From positions 62,001 through 126,000 of the forward strand of contig QWDQ01000027.1 of assembly GCA_003868215.1 (NCBI GenBank): DNA of 64,000 bases, read 5' to 3'. Made by a program: the position numbers and the translations under genes. The stretch is from Pseudophaeomoniella oleicola. Lineage: Eukaryota; Ascomycota; Eurotiomycetes; Phaeomoniellales; Phaeomoniellaceae. The notes under the pieces were generated by a model. The model did not search any database and had not been told where the DNA came from. It was given only the letters and a program-made list of their open reading frames with translations. Below are positions 11,065-25,300 of this stretch, one piece after another; position 1 is the first letter of the stretch, and each line of letters begins with the position of its first letter.

Positions 11065-12766
11065 ATGCCTTCGACTGCGAGCGTCTGTTTACAGACGGCG
11101 AGGCAGTATTCGCGCAATGTTTACAAGGTATGTCGGCCGGAACCATGGGTCTTATCTACATTTTCATGCTATGGGAGTACATGTGTAGCGCTCTTCTGAC
11201 TTTCTGCACAGCGCCAGAGAGTCCTTGTCCGAGACTTCTCGTCTACTCGGTCCCGTTTCGAAATCAACAAAATCGTCTCCTCTCCGGAAGAAGCGCTGAA
11301 GGACATAAAAGGTGATTGTACCGTGCTTGCAGGTGGATTCGGTCTCTGCGGGGTTCCAGACACGTTGATCAACCAATTACACAAAATGCCTCATATCACG
11401 GGTATCACGGCGGTCAGTAATAATGCCGGTGTGGACGGTGCTGGTCTCGGGCTTTTGCTCGCTAGCAAGCAGATCAAGAAAATGATCGCGAGTTACGTCG
11501 GCGAGAACAAGACGTTTGAAAGAATGTACTTGTCAGGAGAATTGGAGCTGGAGCTCACACCGCAGGGAACCTTGGCCGAGAGGTGTCGTGCCGGCGGAGC
11601 TGGAATTCCGGCTTTCTATACTCCTGCTGCTTTTGGCACGGGCGTGCAGACAGGAGAGATCCCGTTGAAGCACAATTCAGACGGCACCGTGGCGCAGTAT
11701 TCACAGCCTAGGGACGTCAAGGTCTTCAAGGGCAAATCTTATGTCATGGAGGAATCCATTGATGGTGATTACGCTTTTGTAAAGGCCTGGAAAGCTGATA
11801 AGCTTGGGAATTGTCAGTTCCGATTTGCTGCACAGAATTTCAACGGTGCAATGGGCAGAAATGCGAAGAAGACCATTGTTGAAGCTGAAGAGATCGTGGA
11901 GGTTGGAGGGATCGAAGCAGCCTCAGTCCATCTTCCAGGAATCTACGTCACAAAGGTTATCAAGAGCACAGCGCCCAAGAATATTGAAAAATATACTTTC
12001 GCTAAGGACGACGGCGCCGATATGTCTGCTCTGGGCAAAGGTGACACTGCAAGCAAACGTGAGCGCATCGTCAGACGAGCGGCCAAGGAGTTCAAGAACG
12101 GCATGTATGCGAATTTGGGTATCGGTATGCCCATGCTCGCGCCAAACTTCGTCGACCCCTCGGTCGAGGTTCAGCTCCAGTCGGAGAACGGTATACTGGG
12201 TCTCGGTCCGTACCCAAAGAAAGGTGAAGAGGACCCGGATCTAATCAACGCCGGCAAGGAGACCGTGACCCTTCTTCCAGGCGCAGCGACATTCGGTTCT
12301 GAAGAGTCCTTTGGCATGATCCGCAGTGGTCGCATTGATCTTACCATACTGGGCGCCATGCAAGTCAGCGCTAAAGGTGACCTTGCGAACTGGATGTTAC
12401 CAGGCAAGATCAAGGGATTTGGTGGTGCTATGGATCTCGTCAGTAACCCATCAGCAACCAAAGTTGTCGTTACGATGGAGCACACGGACAAGAAAGGCAG
12501 ACCGAAGATCTTGAAGCAGTGTGAGTTCCCGTTGACAGGACGGGCTTGTGTGAGTAGGATCATTACAGAGTTGGTATGTTCTCCTTTCCTCGATTCAGCA
12601 TGTTCAAAATTGTCGTACTAATGTTTCTCGCCAGGGTGTTTTTGATGTCGATTTCACGAATGGTCTGACCTTGATTGAACTTGCAGAGGGTGTCACAGTT
12701 GAAGAAGTCAGATCGAAAACTGAAGCACCATTCAGCGTTTCAGATGATGTCAAGCCAATGCTTTAG
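11065..12766 (+). CDS. Succinyl-CoA:3-ketoacid CoA-transferase, mitochondrial (SCOT)
   Basis: The enzyme moves CoA from succinyl-CoA to acetoacetate in the mitochondrial matrix. It works in ketone-body use, and fungal relatives also detoxify acyl-CoAs such as propionyl-CoA. Two introns (11128..11211 and 12574..12634) give 518 residues, the normal length for a fused alpha/beta enzyme. Exon 1 ([20 protein letters not shown]) plus the start of exon 2 ([13 protein letters not shown]) is a basic, Ser-rich mitochondrial presequence. The alpha half begins [12 protein letters not shown] and [10 protein letters not shown]. The beta half contains the SENG motif, whose glutamate (about E346) forms the acyl-CoA intermediate, followed by GILGLGPYP. 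The C-terminus after the second intron is [20 protein letters not shown]. Start choice is supported by the presequence. The gene is intact. Confidence 0.95.
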
Positions 12767-13307
12767 TCGACGTTGATTGACCTATGCCCTTTCTCACGTC
12801 AAATTGCATCTCGGAACAGACGGTGTTCATAGTTGCATGAAAAGATTACGGCGCATTAAGTATGCATGGTCCCACGAGCAAGGTGACGTTAAACTCTACA
12901 TAGCCAGTATGCCTCAGATATATTATCTGTCAGTTGGATAATATAACTTGAGATATCAATCCAAAATTTGAGGACCTTCGTGTCCTGAGGTCGTAATTAC
13001 AATACATGAAACAGTGAATATGTGGTGGTGGGGAAGTGAATGACGCTGCCCTTCTAGATGCCCAAACCCAAGCTCCGGCGGGATATTCTGGATACTGTGC
13101 AGGCTGCAGCAGTTCAATGTTTCGCATGACAAGATTCTGTATTCTTATGACTTCAGAATGGTGCCCCATCTCGACTCGTGACAGCTTCTTATCGTCACAG
13201 TTGAAGTCGCCGTCCATCGGCAACATGTATTACTTCGCAGACAATTGACACAGCAGCATCACCGCTCTCTTCTCACTTTCGCCTTTTTTCTGATCGTTCC
13301 CTTTGCC
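12767..13307. other. Intergenic
   Basis: Terminator and promoter space between two plus-strand genes. Nothing recognisable is seen; short frames on both strands lack support. Confidence 0.5.
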
Positions 13308-14946
13308 ATGGCGTTGTCTTCAGCGCATGGCGAAGGTCGCATCCACGGAGCTCGTAGCGTGGAGCAAATCACGAGGGACGCCCAAGATTATGATTACGAT
13401 GCCTCAATATCACTCAAGAAGTGGCTGCGGTCTGCTAGTACAATCTTGAGGCAGGTGTGTAGCTCCCACCTTCTCAGAGACATTGCCGGTCGCAAAGATG
13501 CCGCGCTTGCTAACAGACTTGTTCGCTCAGGCAGAAATTTACGAGAGCGAGGGCAACGATGAAATGACCTTTTTCTTATTATTTCGACATGCGCATTTAG
13601 TACTGTCGAACCTCACTGTCCATCCCGAGGCACGGAGAGAGTTGTACAAAGCGGCTGTAAAAGAACAGGAGGACGTTGTCAGACAAAACTTGAAGAGGCT
13701 GGAAGCTCTCAAGCCGAGGATCAATAGGCGTTATCAGAGATATAGAGAGATCTTACGAGAACGGGAAGCGCGGAAGTCTGTTTCTGGATCTGCTGGGGGT
13801 GGGCAGCGAAGGTCGTCGGCGCATGGCCCACTGTTTGACGAACCTTTTCAGACACTAGAACCGCGGGAACATGGTGAGGTCGCAGTGAGACTGGCTCAAA
13901 AAGAAGCGAGGAAGAGGGCTGGAAGATACACGTACGAAGATGAAGCGAAGAAAAGGGGTGGTGGTGTCTGGGATGTCCGTTCGTACCAGGACGATGTCAA
14001 GGATGACCTCAGCCAGAGGATGCAAGATGTTCGAGCAAGGGTCGACAATCCACATGACCATGCTCAGTCGCGAACGGCTCAGTCTTCGGTGGACTCTAGG
14101 ACGTCGAGTTACAGTTATCCGACGGTACCGTCGAAGAGTGCGCTATCACGGCCATGGGAAAGCACGACAACAACGCAATTCCAGTCAGAACCTGACTACG
14201 CAGCTCCGCCTATACGACCCCCAAAGTACGTGGCGCAGGAGGAGACCACTCGTTCTCTACCCCCGTCGATCCCAAGCAAAACCCCTTTGAAAGGCCCATC
14301 TCCTCCACCGAAAACCACGACACCGCCACCGTCAACTTATCGGTTCAAGACAGCAGCCACGACTGAGTCTGGGGTCCCTCTCCGCACACTCTTCCTGCCT
14401 CCAAATCTTCGCCATGAGTTTCTCCGGATTGCTGACACCAACACCCATAAAAACCTTGAGACATGCGGCATCCTTGCCGGCTCTTTGATCTCCAACGCCC
14501 TCATAATTTCACATCTAATAATCCCCTCCCAGAACTCGACGACCGATACTTGTGAGATGGAGGACGAATCAGCACTCTTCGACTTCGTCGACCAACAAGA
14601 TCTCATGGTGTTCGGCTGGATCCATACCCACCCAACTCAAACCTGTTTCATGTCTTCCCGCGACCTGCACACCCAGAGCGGCTATCAAGTCATGCTCCCC
14701 GAATCCATCGCCATCGTCTGCGCCCCGAGCCAGAACACGCAGGACCAGAGCGACGGTGACGGCGATTGGGGTTGTTTCCGCCTGACCGATCCCCCCGGCC
14801 TCAAACATGTGTTGGGCTGTACGCAGCAGGGTCTATTCCATCCGCACGATATCCAGAACATCTACACGGGGGCGCTGAGGCCGGGACATGTGGTCGAAGC
14901 GCGCGGTCTGGAGTTTCGGGTCGTGGATCTGAGAGGAGGCAAGTGA
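13308..14946 (+). CDS. sst2: AMSH/Sst2-type JAMM deubiquitinase
   Basis: This is a metalloprotease that cleaves Lys63-linked ubiquitin chains on endosomal cargo, acting with ESCRT. One intron (13455..13530) joins STILRQ to AEIYESEGND and gives 520 residues. The N-terminal part (about 20-130) is the helical USP8-dimerisation/MIT-like domain (DASISLKKWLRSA, FFLLFRHAHLVLSN). A Ser/Pro-rich linker follows. The C-terminal JAMM/MPN+ domain has the catalytic glutamate in NLETCGILAG (about E359), the metal ligands H414 and H416 in WIHTHPTQ and D427 in SSRD, and the AMSH-specific FMSSRDLHTQ and GYQVMLPESIAIV. All catalytic residues are present. ATG 13308 is chosen because the frame upstream has only non-ATG codons and the domain starts soon after. 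It converges with the TBCC gene. Confidence 0.93.
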
Positions 14947-15280
14947 ATAATACTATGTATGGTAGCAAGGGATGGATGCCTGAGAACATGATGACAGAAG
15001 AACAAAAAAGGAATGATAACCTGATGCTTTTTCTTGATTTCCTCGACTCGCGGATGTTCCACTCCCGTTCACGTTGATATGGAAAAACGACGAGAGCAAG
15101 ATCTATGTCAAGACCCGCACAGAAGAATCAACATGCATCACGACGTGGGGTGCTTTGTGTACTAACGGTATCGTGTCATGGAATCCAAGTCGTGCGTGCA
15201 GTAACACTACCCAGGTTAGGTAATAGTATTTTGAATTGATAACTTCTTTTCATTACTTTTTAGGCGCTAATATTCATTAT

Positions 15281-15306
15281 AGCAGCAGCAGCAGCAGCAG
15301 CAGCAG
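15281..15306. repeat. (AGC)n microsatellite
   Basis: An uninterrupted trinucleotide run of 26 nt in intergenic DNA. Confidence 0.95.
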
Positions 15307-15383
15307 TAATGAATCAGCAGAATCAGTTGGGGTTCAAGTGACGATCGATGCATACATGCAATGATTCCTTTAGCTCCCCGTGA

Positions 15384-15411
15384 TAGTGGTAGTGGTAGTG
15401 GTAGTGGTAGT
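15384..15411. repeat. (AGTGGT)n microsatellite
   Basis: A hexanucleotide run of about 4.7 units, directly downstream of the TBCC stop. Confidence 0.9.
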
Positions 15412-15558
15412 AATTAGTAGAGAGACGCAAAAACTCCCGACCCATGGACCGATCACTCCTCCCTTCGCAAGATATTTTCAGTTCCTTGTCACCCATCACT
15501 CGTCGTCATCGTCGTCATCATCACTTTTTCTCTTCCTTTCCCCTGCTTTGCTCACCGC

Positions 15559-17041
15559 TCACCGGTCTTGCGGACCGCTAACGCCAACGCCGACTTCCTT
15601 CAAGATCTCCCGAACACCCCAGGCGGGACCGCCGGGTACGACGTCTCGCCAGACTTGTTCGGGGACGCGATCGGAGGCCGGGAGGAGGGACCAGTTGGGG
15701 CTGTGAGGATTATTGGTGGTGGCGGTGGTGGAAGAAGGGGGTGGTCGAATGTAATTGAAGTCGTCGATTTGGATGTTCAGGTTGGGGCCTGGAATGGGGG
15801 TGAGGGGGGTTATCTGGGTGGTCGGATTGTTAGCTAGAGATACTGTGAGGTGGGAGAGGAGGAGGTCCGGGGGTAGGGATTGGTTTTTTTTGAAACAAAA
15901 TGAAAGAAAATTAAAAAGGAGAGTAGAATAAATGGTGACGGTGACGACCTACATAAGTTTGAGGATAGTCTCCAAATTTGATGCCCTGGCAGTCCTCGAT
16001 TATCGGTCTGCTCGAACAAGCGAGGTAGACGACGCAGTCGACACACGAGTGCATCCTGAACTGTCGACAGTTGATCACGATGACACTGTCCTTTACATCG
16101 GTGATGTGTGCAGGTCCGTTCACGACTCCACAGACCAACAGGCTCTTCCGGATATGCTTGACGGTCAGACTCGCAAACGGTTTGCCGTTCTCCGTCGGAG
16201 CACCGATATCCACGACACTGGCTTTGATCCGTGTAATAGAGGCGGGCATGGTGGCGTGGGATGCCGAGGTCGGGACAATGATGTGCACTTTAGATTCATC
16301 GGAGAGGGAGACTGAGGATACGGTGGAGAAAGTTGGTCGGCGAACGGCCCTTGAGGGGTCTAGGGGATACTCTACGTCGAATCCTTCGTCGTCGTCGGTG
16401 GCCCAGTTGTTGTCTGTGTACATGGGCGAAGCGGTGATAGAATCGATGTTTGTCGTGGGTGTCCTAGAGCGTGAAGGGCTCGCGGAAAAGGGAGAAGATT
16501 CATTAGAGGAGCTAGCCGTTGAACGGTAGCCGGGTGGTTTCTCTCCGCGTTCTGCGGCCAGTTCAGCGGCATCACTGAGTGACATTGCTGAGGCCTTCTT
16601 CCGAGACGTTTTGAAAGTGAAACGCTGGCGAGGTGCGAGTGAAGCTTTAGTGTCCGCCAGCCTTTCTTGAAGAGCTTTGATTGCCTGGAGAGAGTGTCAG
16701 TTGTAGAGCGATTATTCTCAATTCACTAATTCAGAGCCTGACCACTGAGTATGTTCGTTGATCATATGCAGGTAGATATGCCGAAGCATCGTGTACTTCT
16801 GCAGATAGTCGAGCTATTCCGGCAAGGCAATGGTCGGCTGCATCTGAACGTTCACCTCCTGTAGGAGCTAGGTCCTTCAGACGTTCCATTTGCTCCTGGA
16901 GTGCTTTCTTCAAAGTCAGTTTGGAACTGCGAGAAAACAGGGGGCGGTCGAACCTGTTATCTCCTGTTGGAAGTATCTGAAGAAACGCTCCTTTTGTGAC
17001 ATTCCAGACGCATCAGCCTGTTGGCTGCTCGAGTCGGCCAT
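15559..17041 (-). CDS. TBCC: Tubulin-folding cofactor C (TBCC)
   Basis: TBCC is the GTPase-activating cofactor that releases native alpha/beta-tubulin from the cofactor D/E complex. I model four exons (16954..17041, 16746..16903, 15949..16684, 15559..15788) and 403 residues. The N-terminal spectrin-like helices read KERFFRYFQQEIT, then ALQEQMERLKDL, GGERSDAADHCLAGI and ASAYLPAYDQRTYS, continuing AIKALQERLADT and the conserved QRFTFK. The C-CAP/cofactor C beta-helix (about residues 200-330) contains SLLVCGVVNGPAHITDVKDS, the catalytic-arginine block NCRQFRMHSC and the CSSRPIIEDC turn. The last exon supplies QIDDFNYIR, SPNWSLLP and VWRDVVPGGPAWGV, typical TBCC tail motifs. Intron 1 uses an AAAG acceptor. 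The last intron could end at 15789 (used here) or at 15843; both keep the frame. Confidence 0.88.
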
Positions 17042-17864
17042 TTGTGAAGAATGGGTTGGATGAGGTTCACAAAAGGTGAGGAAATCGAGGGAGCCGAGTT
17101 CATGAGGATCACAACAAGAACAGTCAACGGATCTACTAGATAGCAGGTAGTTCTAGCTTGGTGTAACCACTGGGTATGGAGTTCTCATGACAGCCTTCCT
17201 GGAGAGGCGTGGAGTAGTACTGCAATTGTATCACAGCCTGTTATGTGCCGCATTGAGGTCTGGACTAGATGATCCCCCGCAACGAAGAATGCGGTATTCT
17301 TCAATAGATGAAACGAAATGAGATGGAGAGAGAAGGAGAGAGGTAAAGTGGTAAAGGGTTATATGTTGATTTTGTACGAGGTGATTCAAGCAAATATACA
17401 AAGTCAAGATCCCATTCATGAGTGAGAGCTCCGGAGTGCGGAGAAACGTTACATCTGCTTACTACGTAGGAGAATATATTTACTATTTACTACTGTATTT
17501 ACCTAGGCAAATCCGCATCCATGACCTGCGACGATCTTGAAATCATCCCGGAACACACGGCACCTTCGGGAGAAAAAGGAAGACGGAGATACAGAGGCTA
17601 CTATGTAGGATATGTCATTTACCCTGCGTGGATAACATTCACATCCACCTATCGTTTCTTGCATTCACGGTTAATGCCAGTGAATGTGATACCTGCCTGC
17701 ATAGGTATTTACATCTCACATACCATGTCTGACTCACGTCGAAAGGCAATTCTAAGGCTGGCCGAGGGTTGATTGTACTGAGTCTAGTATCTAGGTATCA
17801 GATGGGAGCACTATGGCTGATCGCCGGACGAAGGCACACACACCAAGGTATCGCTCTCCTGGTT
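17042..17864. other. Intergenic between two minus-strand genes
   Basis: Promoter of the TBCC gene and 3' region of the kinase gene. A near-copy of the TACTACGTAG palindrome (about 17460) and CCTAGG/CTAGGTA motifs lie here. A plus frame of 83 codons starting ATG 17521 shows no family features. Confidence 0.5.
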
Positions 17865-20002
<2,138 letters not shown>

Positions 20003-21805
20003 ATGGGCAGGCGTACATCTCCGCCTATTCCTCTCAAAGCAAAATGGCAGATTCACAGAGGCGAGACCTTGTCTGCTCGACTGGCCGAGGGTTTCAGGCA
20101 GAACAAGAAGGCGGATAGTTCAAGGATCAATGTTGTCAGTCCGAAATTATGCGGTTAGTGTCTGCGTGTCTCCGTAGTAGTCATTTGCTGACACGATGGT
20201 GTGATAGATGATGCGCTTCAAAGACTGCGACACTCATTGAGTGCCTATCAGGGTTGCGACATTATAGACCTGAACCCAGGGAATTGCATGTGGTCTTTAA
20301 AATTACATGAAGTTCTCAAACCGCGATGGCATGCGCTAGTCGAGCCAGATGCACACGTCTATACTCCCTATCTTGAAGATGCTATCAAAACATCGCCATC
20401 CGTGTTTTCCCATGTCGCCATCAACCCTTACGAGAAGGGGTTTTGGTCTCGGTTTCTGGAGCAACATGCCCAAGAGATGGAGTCCCTGAAGCGGCCGAAA
20501 GTGGAATCAGGGATTAATAGATCGTTGTTGGTAATTGCTAACCTGGGCACTACACGCAAGATCACAAAAGCTTTCAACAGTCCTCTGGCGCCGTTCTATA
20601 TACAGAACTTTGTAGAGGCCATGTATGAGAAACAGCATGTGCACCAACATGGCTTTGTCAAAATGCTGGCATGGATGTCGAATGAGCAGACTCACGGGCT
20701 TTTCCCAAGAACAGTTTCCGCAAGGACTAGAGTAGGTACGGTATTCGACTCGGCTTTAGCATCTAAGTGTATTGTGGGCAGAGAACGTTCGAATTTACTT
20801 ATATGGCGCTACAGGCGACATTGGCCAATCGATCAAGAGGTGTCGAAGCGGGTTGCAGCTTCCGCCAGACAAGCTCATATATATGATCCGCCTGAGAGAC
20901 AGCAGCTTGAACTGGGCCAGCATCCCGCGAGTCTTCCAAACACTCCTGAAGGTCGTGCAACCATACGGCACTTACCGAACAAGGATCCATTCTTCGATGA
21001 CTTGCTCAAGCTCGAAGAAGGAGCCGAGAAAGGCAAGATTACTCGTTGGACCAAGCCAGATGGATCCAAGAGGAAAGTGACTCCAGAATGGAGATCTCTG
21101 GGTATTCTCAGGGCTCGGCACGCCGCTCGTAACAGGCAGTATGAAGAGATACAGAGCCTTTTAGAGCAACGCATAGTGCTGGATGAGAAAGAAAAGGTTC
21201 TGAGCAAGGCATCAGGGGCCAGAACAGTTCGAGGATGGGAGACCTTAGAGTCTCAGATTCAAAGTTGGAGAACAAACCCCAGTTTAATGAGGACGACGCC
21301 CAAAGAAAAACTTCTAAAAGACGTTGATGATTGGCGAGGCGCGACAATTGACCCGCCGGCGTTATCCTGGGATCGGCGAGAAGCTGAGCCACTGCGTGCA
21401 GAAGCAGATGAATTCTTTCCCAAAGATGTCATGGCACTTGTTGACTTAGAGCCTCGACCGCAGCTCGTTGAAGCCATCGATAGCCATGAGAAGCATACTT
21501 GCTTACGATACTTGGGGTTACTCGTGGGCACGTCTGGTTCCCAGACCGTAGAGGAGCTGCTTCAAATACTGACACCTGGAGCAGGTGCAGAATTTGCTGC
21601 AAAGGTGCCGTCGTTACTCGATCCTAGCAAAGGTGGTGGCCGCTTTCTCTATGATGTCCGCATGCGGACCCTCCCCATAGAGACGATTGTTGAAGTGGCC
21701 GTGGCCCTCGAGAAGTTTCCCCTCAGGCCATCAATTAGCGAGATGAAGGCACAAATGATGAGCATGAATTCACGCCGGCGACTTCGAGAAGAGAGCGCTG
21801 ATTAG
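20003..21805 (+). CDS. mtf1: Mtf1-like mitochondrial transcription factor (rRNA dimethylase fold)
   Basis: This is the partner of mitochondrial RNA polymerase Rpo41 at promoters, derived from KsgA/Dim1-type rRNA adenine dimethylases. One intron (20154..20207) splits the codon joining VVSPKLC to DDALQRLRHS and gives 582 residues. The short basic N-terminus (MGRRTSPPIPLKAKWQIHRG) is compatible with mitochondrial import. The methyltransferase fold shows CDIIDLNPGNCMWSLKLHEV (about 67-86), HALVEPD, and LLVIANLGTTRKI followed by FYIQNFVEAMYE. The conserved LPRTV-like block reads HGLFPRTVSARTR. The C-terminal half is an extension seen in filamentous fungi and makes the protein longer than yeast Mtf1. 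Whether any methylation activity remains cannot be judged. No break is seen. Confidence 0.85.
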
Positions 21806-22314
21806 GATCAAACATCGTCATCAGAGTCCAGTCGGGATCTGTTTCGAATGGTCAACGCCTTAAGGTGGACACACTGAATTGTGCCCGTGGAAGCTCTCTG
21901 GAATGTGCAGTATTCAGCGCCTTACGCTTCAGTATCATTAATTGTTTAGGCCTCTGTTCTCCAATCTCAGTTTCCAATCTCAATCTTCCAGCCATTCTCT
22001 TTTTCACATTCCAACAGCCTCACAAAAGACTTGTCACTGGGGAATGTTTGTGGCCCTTGCTCACCGTCTCATCTGATGCTTTCAGTGATCTTGTTTACAT
22101 TCCTGCATTCCATCGATGCACAAACATGCGTTTCCGTGATCCTTTTTGAAGGCCGTTGACCCACTGTACAAAGTCAATCTTTTGTAAACTGTCTTTCCTA
22201 CCGAACTATTCGCTTGCTACATCCCCAGATCTCCACCCAAGAGATCCACGATTCTACCTTTGTGAACTATATTCTCATAACCTTTTGCGGGGGTGGAACT
22301 TCAGCCCTGTCACC
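21806..22314. other. Intergenic, promoter of the WSC/Ser-rich gene
   Basis: No gene is seen. The stretch is C/T-rich near 22190..22260, as is common just upstream of fungal start codons. Confidence 0.5.
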
Positions 22315-25300
22315 ATGAAGTGGACTGGCACCGCCCTTCTGGCTAGCCAGCTGTCAGGGTTGGTAGCGGGTCAATATGGTTATGGAGAGGCTGGTGTGAC
22401 TGAATACGTAGCTGTTTTCGATTATGCATTCTGCACCACTTCTGGACTTCTACCGTCATCATTATTGACAGGGTCTGGACTCGGCAGTTCGTCATCAAGC
22501 TTTACAAACTCTGCGGTCAGCGGTAGCTCATCGGGAGGTGGTGGTACCACAGCTCTGTCTGCCACTACAACACTCACTCCAGGTTCCACTTCTATCACAA
22601 GCAGCAGTCCAGTTGCCACGTGAGACTCTGCCGTTCCTGAAGTTTGCATGAGCATTTCTAACTCGCGGGTTCTAGTACTTCTGCTCCAGCGCAATACCTT
22701 CTATCGGTAAATTATGGAGCAACGACGCCACAGGGTGGCTACTATCGTCGTGCAACAGCGGAAGTATTCTTTATCTCTCCTGGCGGTGGTGCGGCCGGCA
22801 CATGTCAACAGGCTGAGGTTTTCACTTTCACGAACGGCCAGCTCGTGTCAAGCGATGGACTCATCTCTGCGCCTCCTAACACCAATTACTCTCAGTTGAT
22901 TGGCGGGAGTCCGGCGTACGGTGCCATAACACAGAGCTTTTCTGCCCCAAATGGTACCCTTGTTTGGGATAATCCAGCGTTCGTGCCTCTAGGTTATGCA
23001 TTGTTCTGCGCCGTTGGGTCTACCATCGACGCATGCTACAACGGGGTATACCCCAGTGGCTGCTTACCTGTCACTATTTCAGTGACTCCAGCATCTAGCT
23101 GCCAAGGTTATTACGGCTCTTCCAGCTCCTCGTCAACAGGCTCGGGGTCTCCTACGGGTGCTTCTTCTGGAAGCTCCATTAGTGGGTCCGGATCAGGATC
23201 TGTGCCTAGCAGCTCGGGCACTGGGACCCTTCCGACCTTGACAGGCTCAGTGAATAGCTCTTCACCAACTTTCTCCCAAACTTCCTCCCCAATTCCAACT
23301 CCATCTCAAAGCGGCAGTATTCACACCGGCGGAATCGATGCCAACTACATGGGATGTTTCCTTAATACTCCAGCAGCTCCAGCACTTGTAGGGCCGAATG
23401 AGACAGTCAGCTCAGTTGAAGCGTGTGCTCATGACTGTGTGTCATACTCCCTTTTCTCACTATCCAATGGTACGTTTTCTAGTCAGGATCTCTCAGATCG
23501 CGCTCATTCTCATAGGCACTCTTTGCACCTGCGCAAACTCGTTACGAAGTCCTTACCCTTCTCCACAAGTAGCTGACCATGCATGCAACTACAATTGTAC
23601 TTCGCTCAACGGAGAGACATGTGGTGGCCAGAATGCTGCACAGGTCTACTCGCTCATAGCAGGCTCACTTACAACAGTGTCCACTGGGGGCCCACCATCA
23701 AGTCCCGTCAGTAACGGCGCGTCTACCGCAGCACCAAGCTCGACTGGTACGGGTAGTAGTACAGATTCTGGAACTTATCCGTCAGGATCTGGGACTCACT
23801 CATCCGAATCTGGGAATTACCCATCCGGGTCTGGGAGTGGTACCGCGGGAAGTTCGAGCGCGTCAGGCTCTACGTCCGGGACCACCTTTTCTCCAATCCC
23901 TACAGTGACCAATGCACCTGGTCCCTACTGTGGTACTCAGGATGCATACAATGATGAAACAGTTATTCTCAACGGTACGAGCGTTGAAGTTGCCTGCAAC
24001 AACAATATCAACCAAGGAGGCTCCATCAATCTCGCACTCTATGGTTTCTTGTCAGATACTGCAAACGCAACTGACGTTAAGGACTGCGTTCAACAAGCTA
24101 TCACGTATAACAGCCAGCGATCTATTAACAGAGGCCCTCTATGCGTCGGTGTCACATTTGCAAAGCAAGCTGCCATACTCAATTGCTATTTCCAAACCTC
24201 ATTTGGAGGCTATGTAAGTTATTGCTTTCCTGGACGTGTGCAACAGATCGCTGACGAGACAAGGAATACCGTGACGGGGACGACAGTGCTCGTTTCGTTG
24301 GCGACGAGTATGGTTATTCACGTCAGACTGATGCCATTCCTACCGCGTTGCCCACAACGACTTCCGGGGTATCTTCATCATCCGTTTCTGGCTCGGGTTC
24401 AGGATCCAGTTTGTCTTCCGGGTCTGGGTCCGTTAGCTCATCATCCCCTTTGATCTCACCATACAGTTCCGGTGGATCTTCAGCATCTAGCTCTGCTTCT
24501 GGTTCCAGTTCTTTCTCCGGTTCAGGCTCACCGTCCGGTTCTAGTTCTCTCTCTGGTTCTAGCTCACCATCCGCTTCTAGTTCTCCTTCAGGAAGCAGCT
24601 CACCCTCCGGGTCCAGCTCACTTTCAGGATCTAGTTCTCCTTCTGGTTCCAGCTCTCCTTCGGGGTCCAGCTCGCCATCTTCAAGTCCCCCCGTTGCTAC
24701 AGGTGTCCCTGCGCCCATCGATGAAGCTCGACTTGCCGGACTATGTCCGTTAACACCTTACGACCTGTATGTTGATGGAGGTACGCCCTCATACTACGGC
24801 GGCCAATATGTATTATCAAACGGCCATCAATACGAGATTCTGTGCGGTGACGATGGTAAAGAATACGCAGACGATCAAAGCAGCAACGTATATCCAAATC
24901 ATTTCCACGATACAACATTTGCAGATTGTATCAATGAGTGCGAGGTTTACAATGCAGCGTTCGCGGTTGTGCCAGGCCAACCGCAAACTTGCGTTGCGGT
25001 CTCGTGGTCCGATCTCGTCACCACGCCGGCAGGGCAAGACAATTGCTACCTCCATGGATCGCTCACTTCAACGGGCACGAATGCCTATAACAATGACTGG
25101 ATCTCTGCTCTCCTGTTTGAGTCGGGCGGTACGACCGAGGCCGTGCAGCTGTATCTCTCACACCCGGTCCCGATCATTACAAACACTCATCTTAATGGCT
25201 GGTCCTACCAGAATGATTCTGTTGCGTTGACCTTCGATGATTTTACGTTCGATATTTTCGGGGCTTCGGATTCAACGCTTTGGATCTCTTCCAATGGGGT

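Larger units (their letters stand above)
14947..15558. other. Intergenic between convergent genes, with microsatellites
   Basis: This is the 3' space of the deubiquitinase and TBCC genes. It carries an AGC run and a GTAGTG run, listed separately. No gene is seen. Confidence 0.55.

Noticed and set aside
15568-15837. Plus-strand frame of 89 codons
   Set aside because: It lies antisense to the last TBCC exon, whose minus-strand frame contains conserved TBCC motifs (QIDDFNYIR, SPNWSLLP).
24323-24718. Minus-strand frame encoding a Glu/Pro/Leu repeat
   Set aside because: It is the shadow of the Ser-rich repeat on the plus strand, which continues the frame of a well-supported gene.
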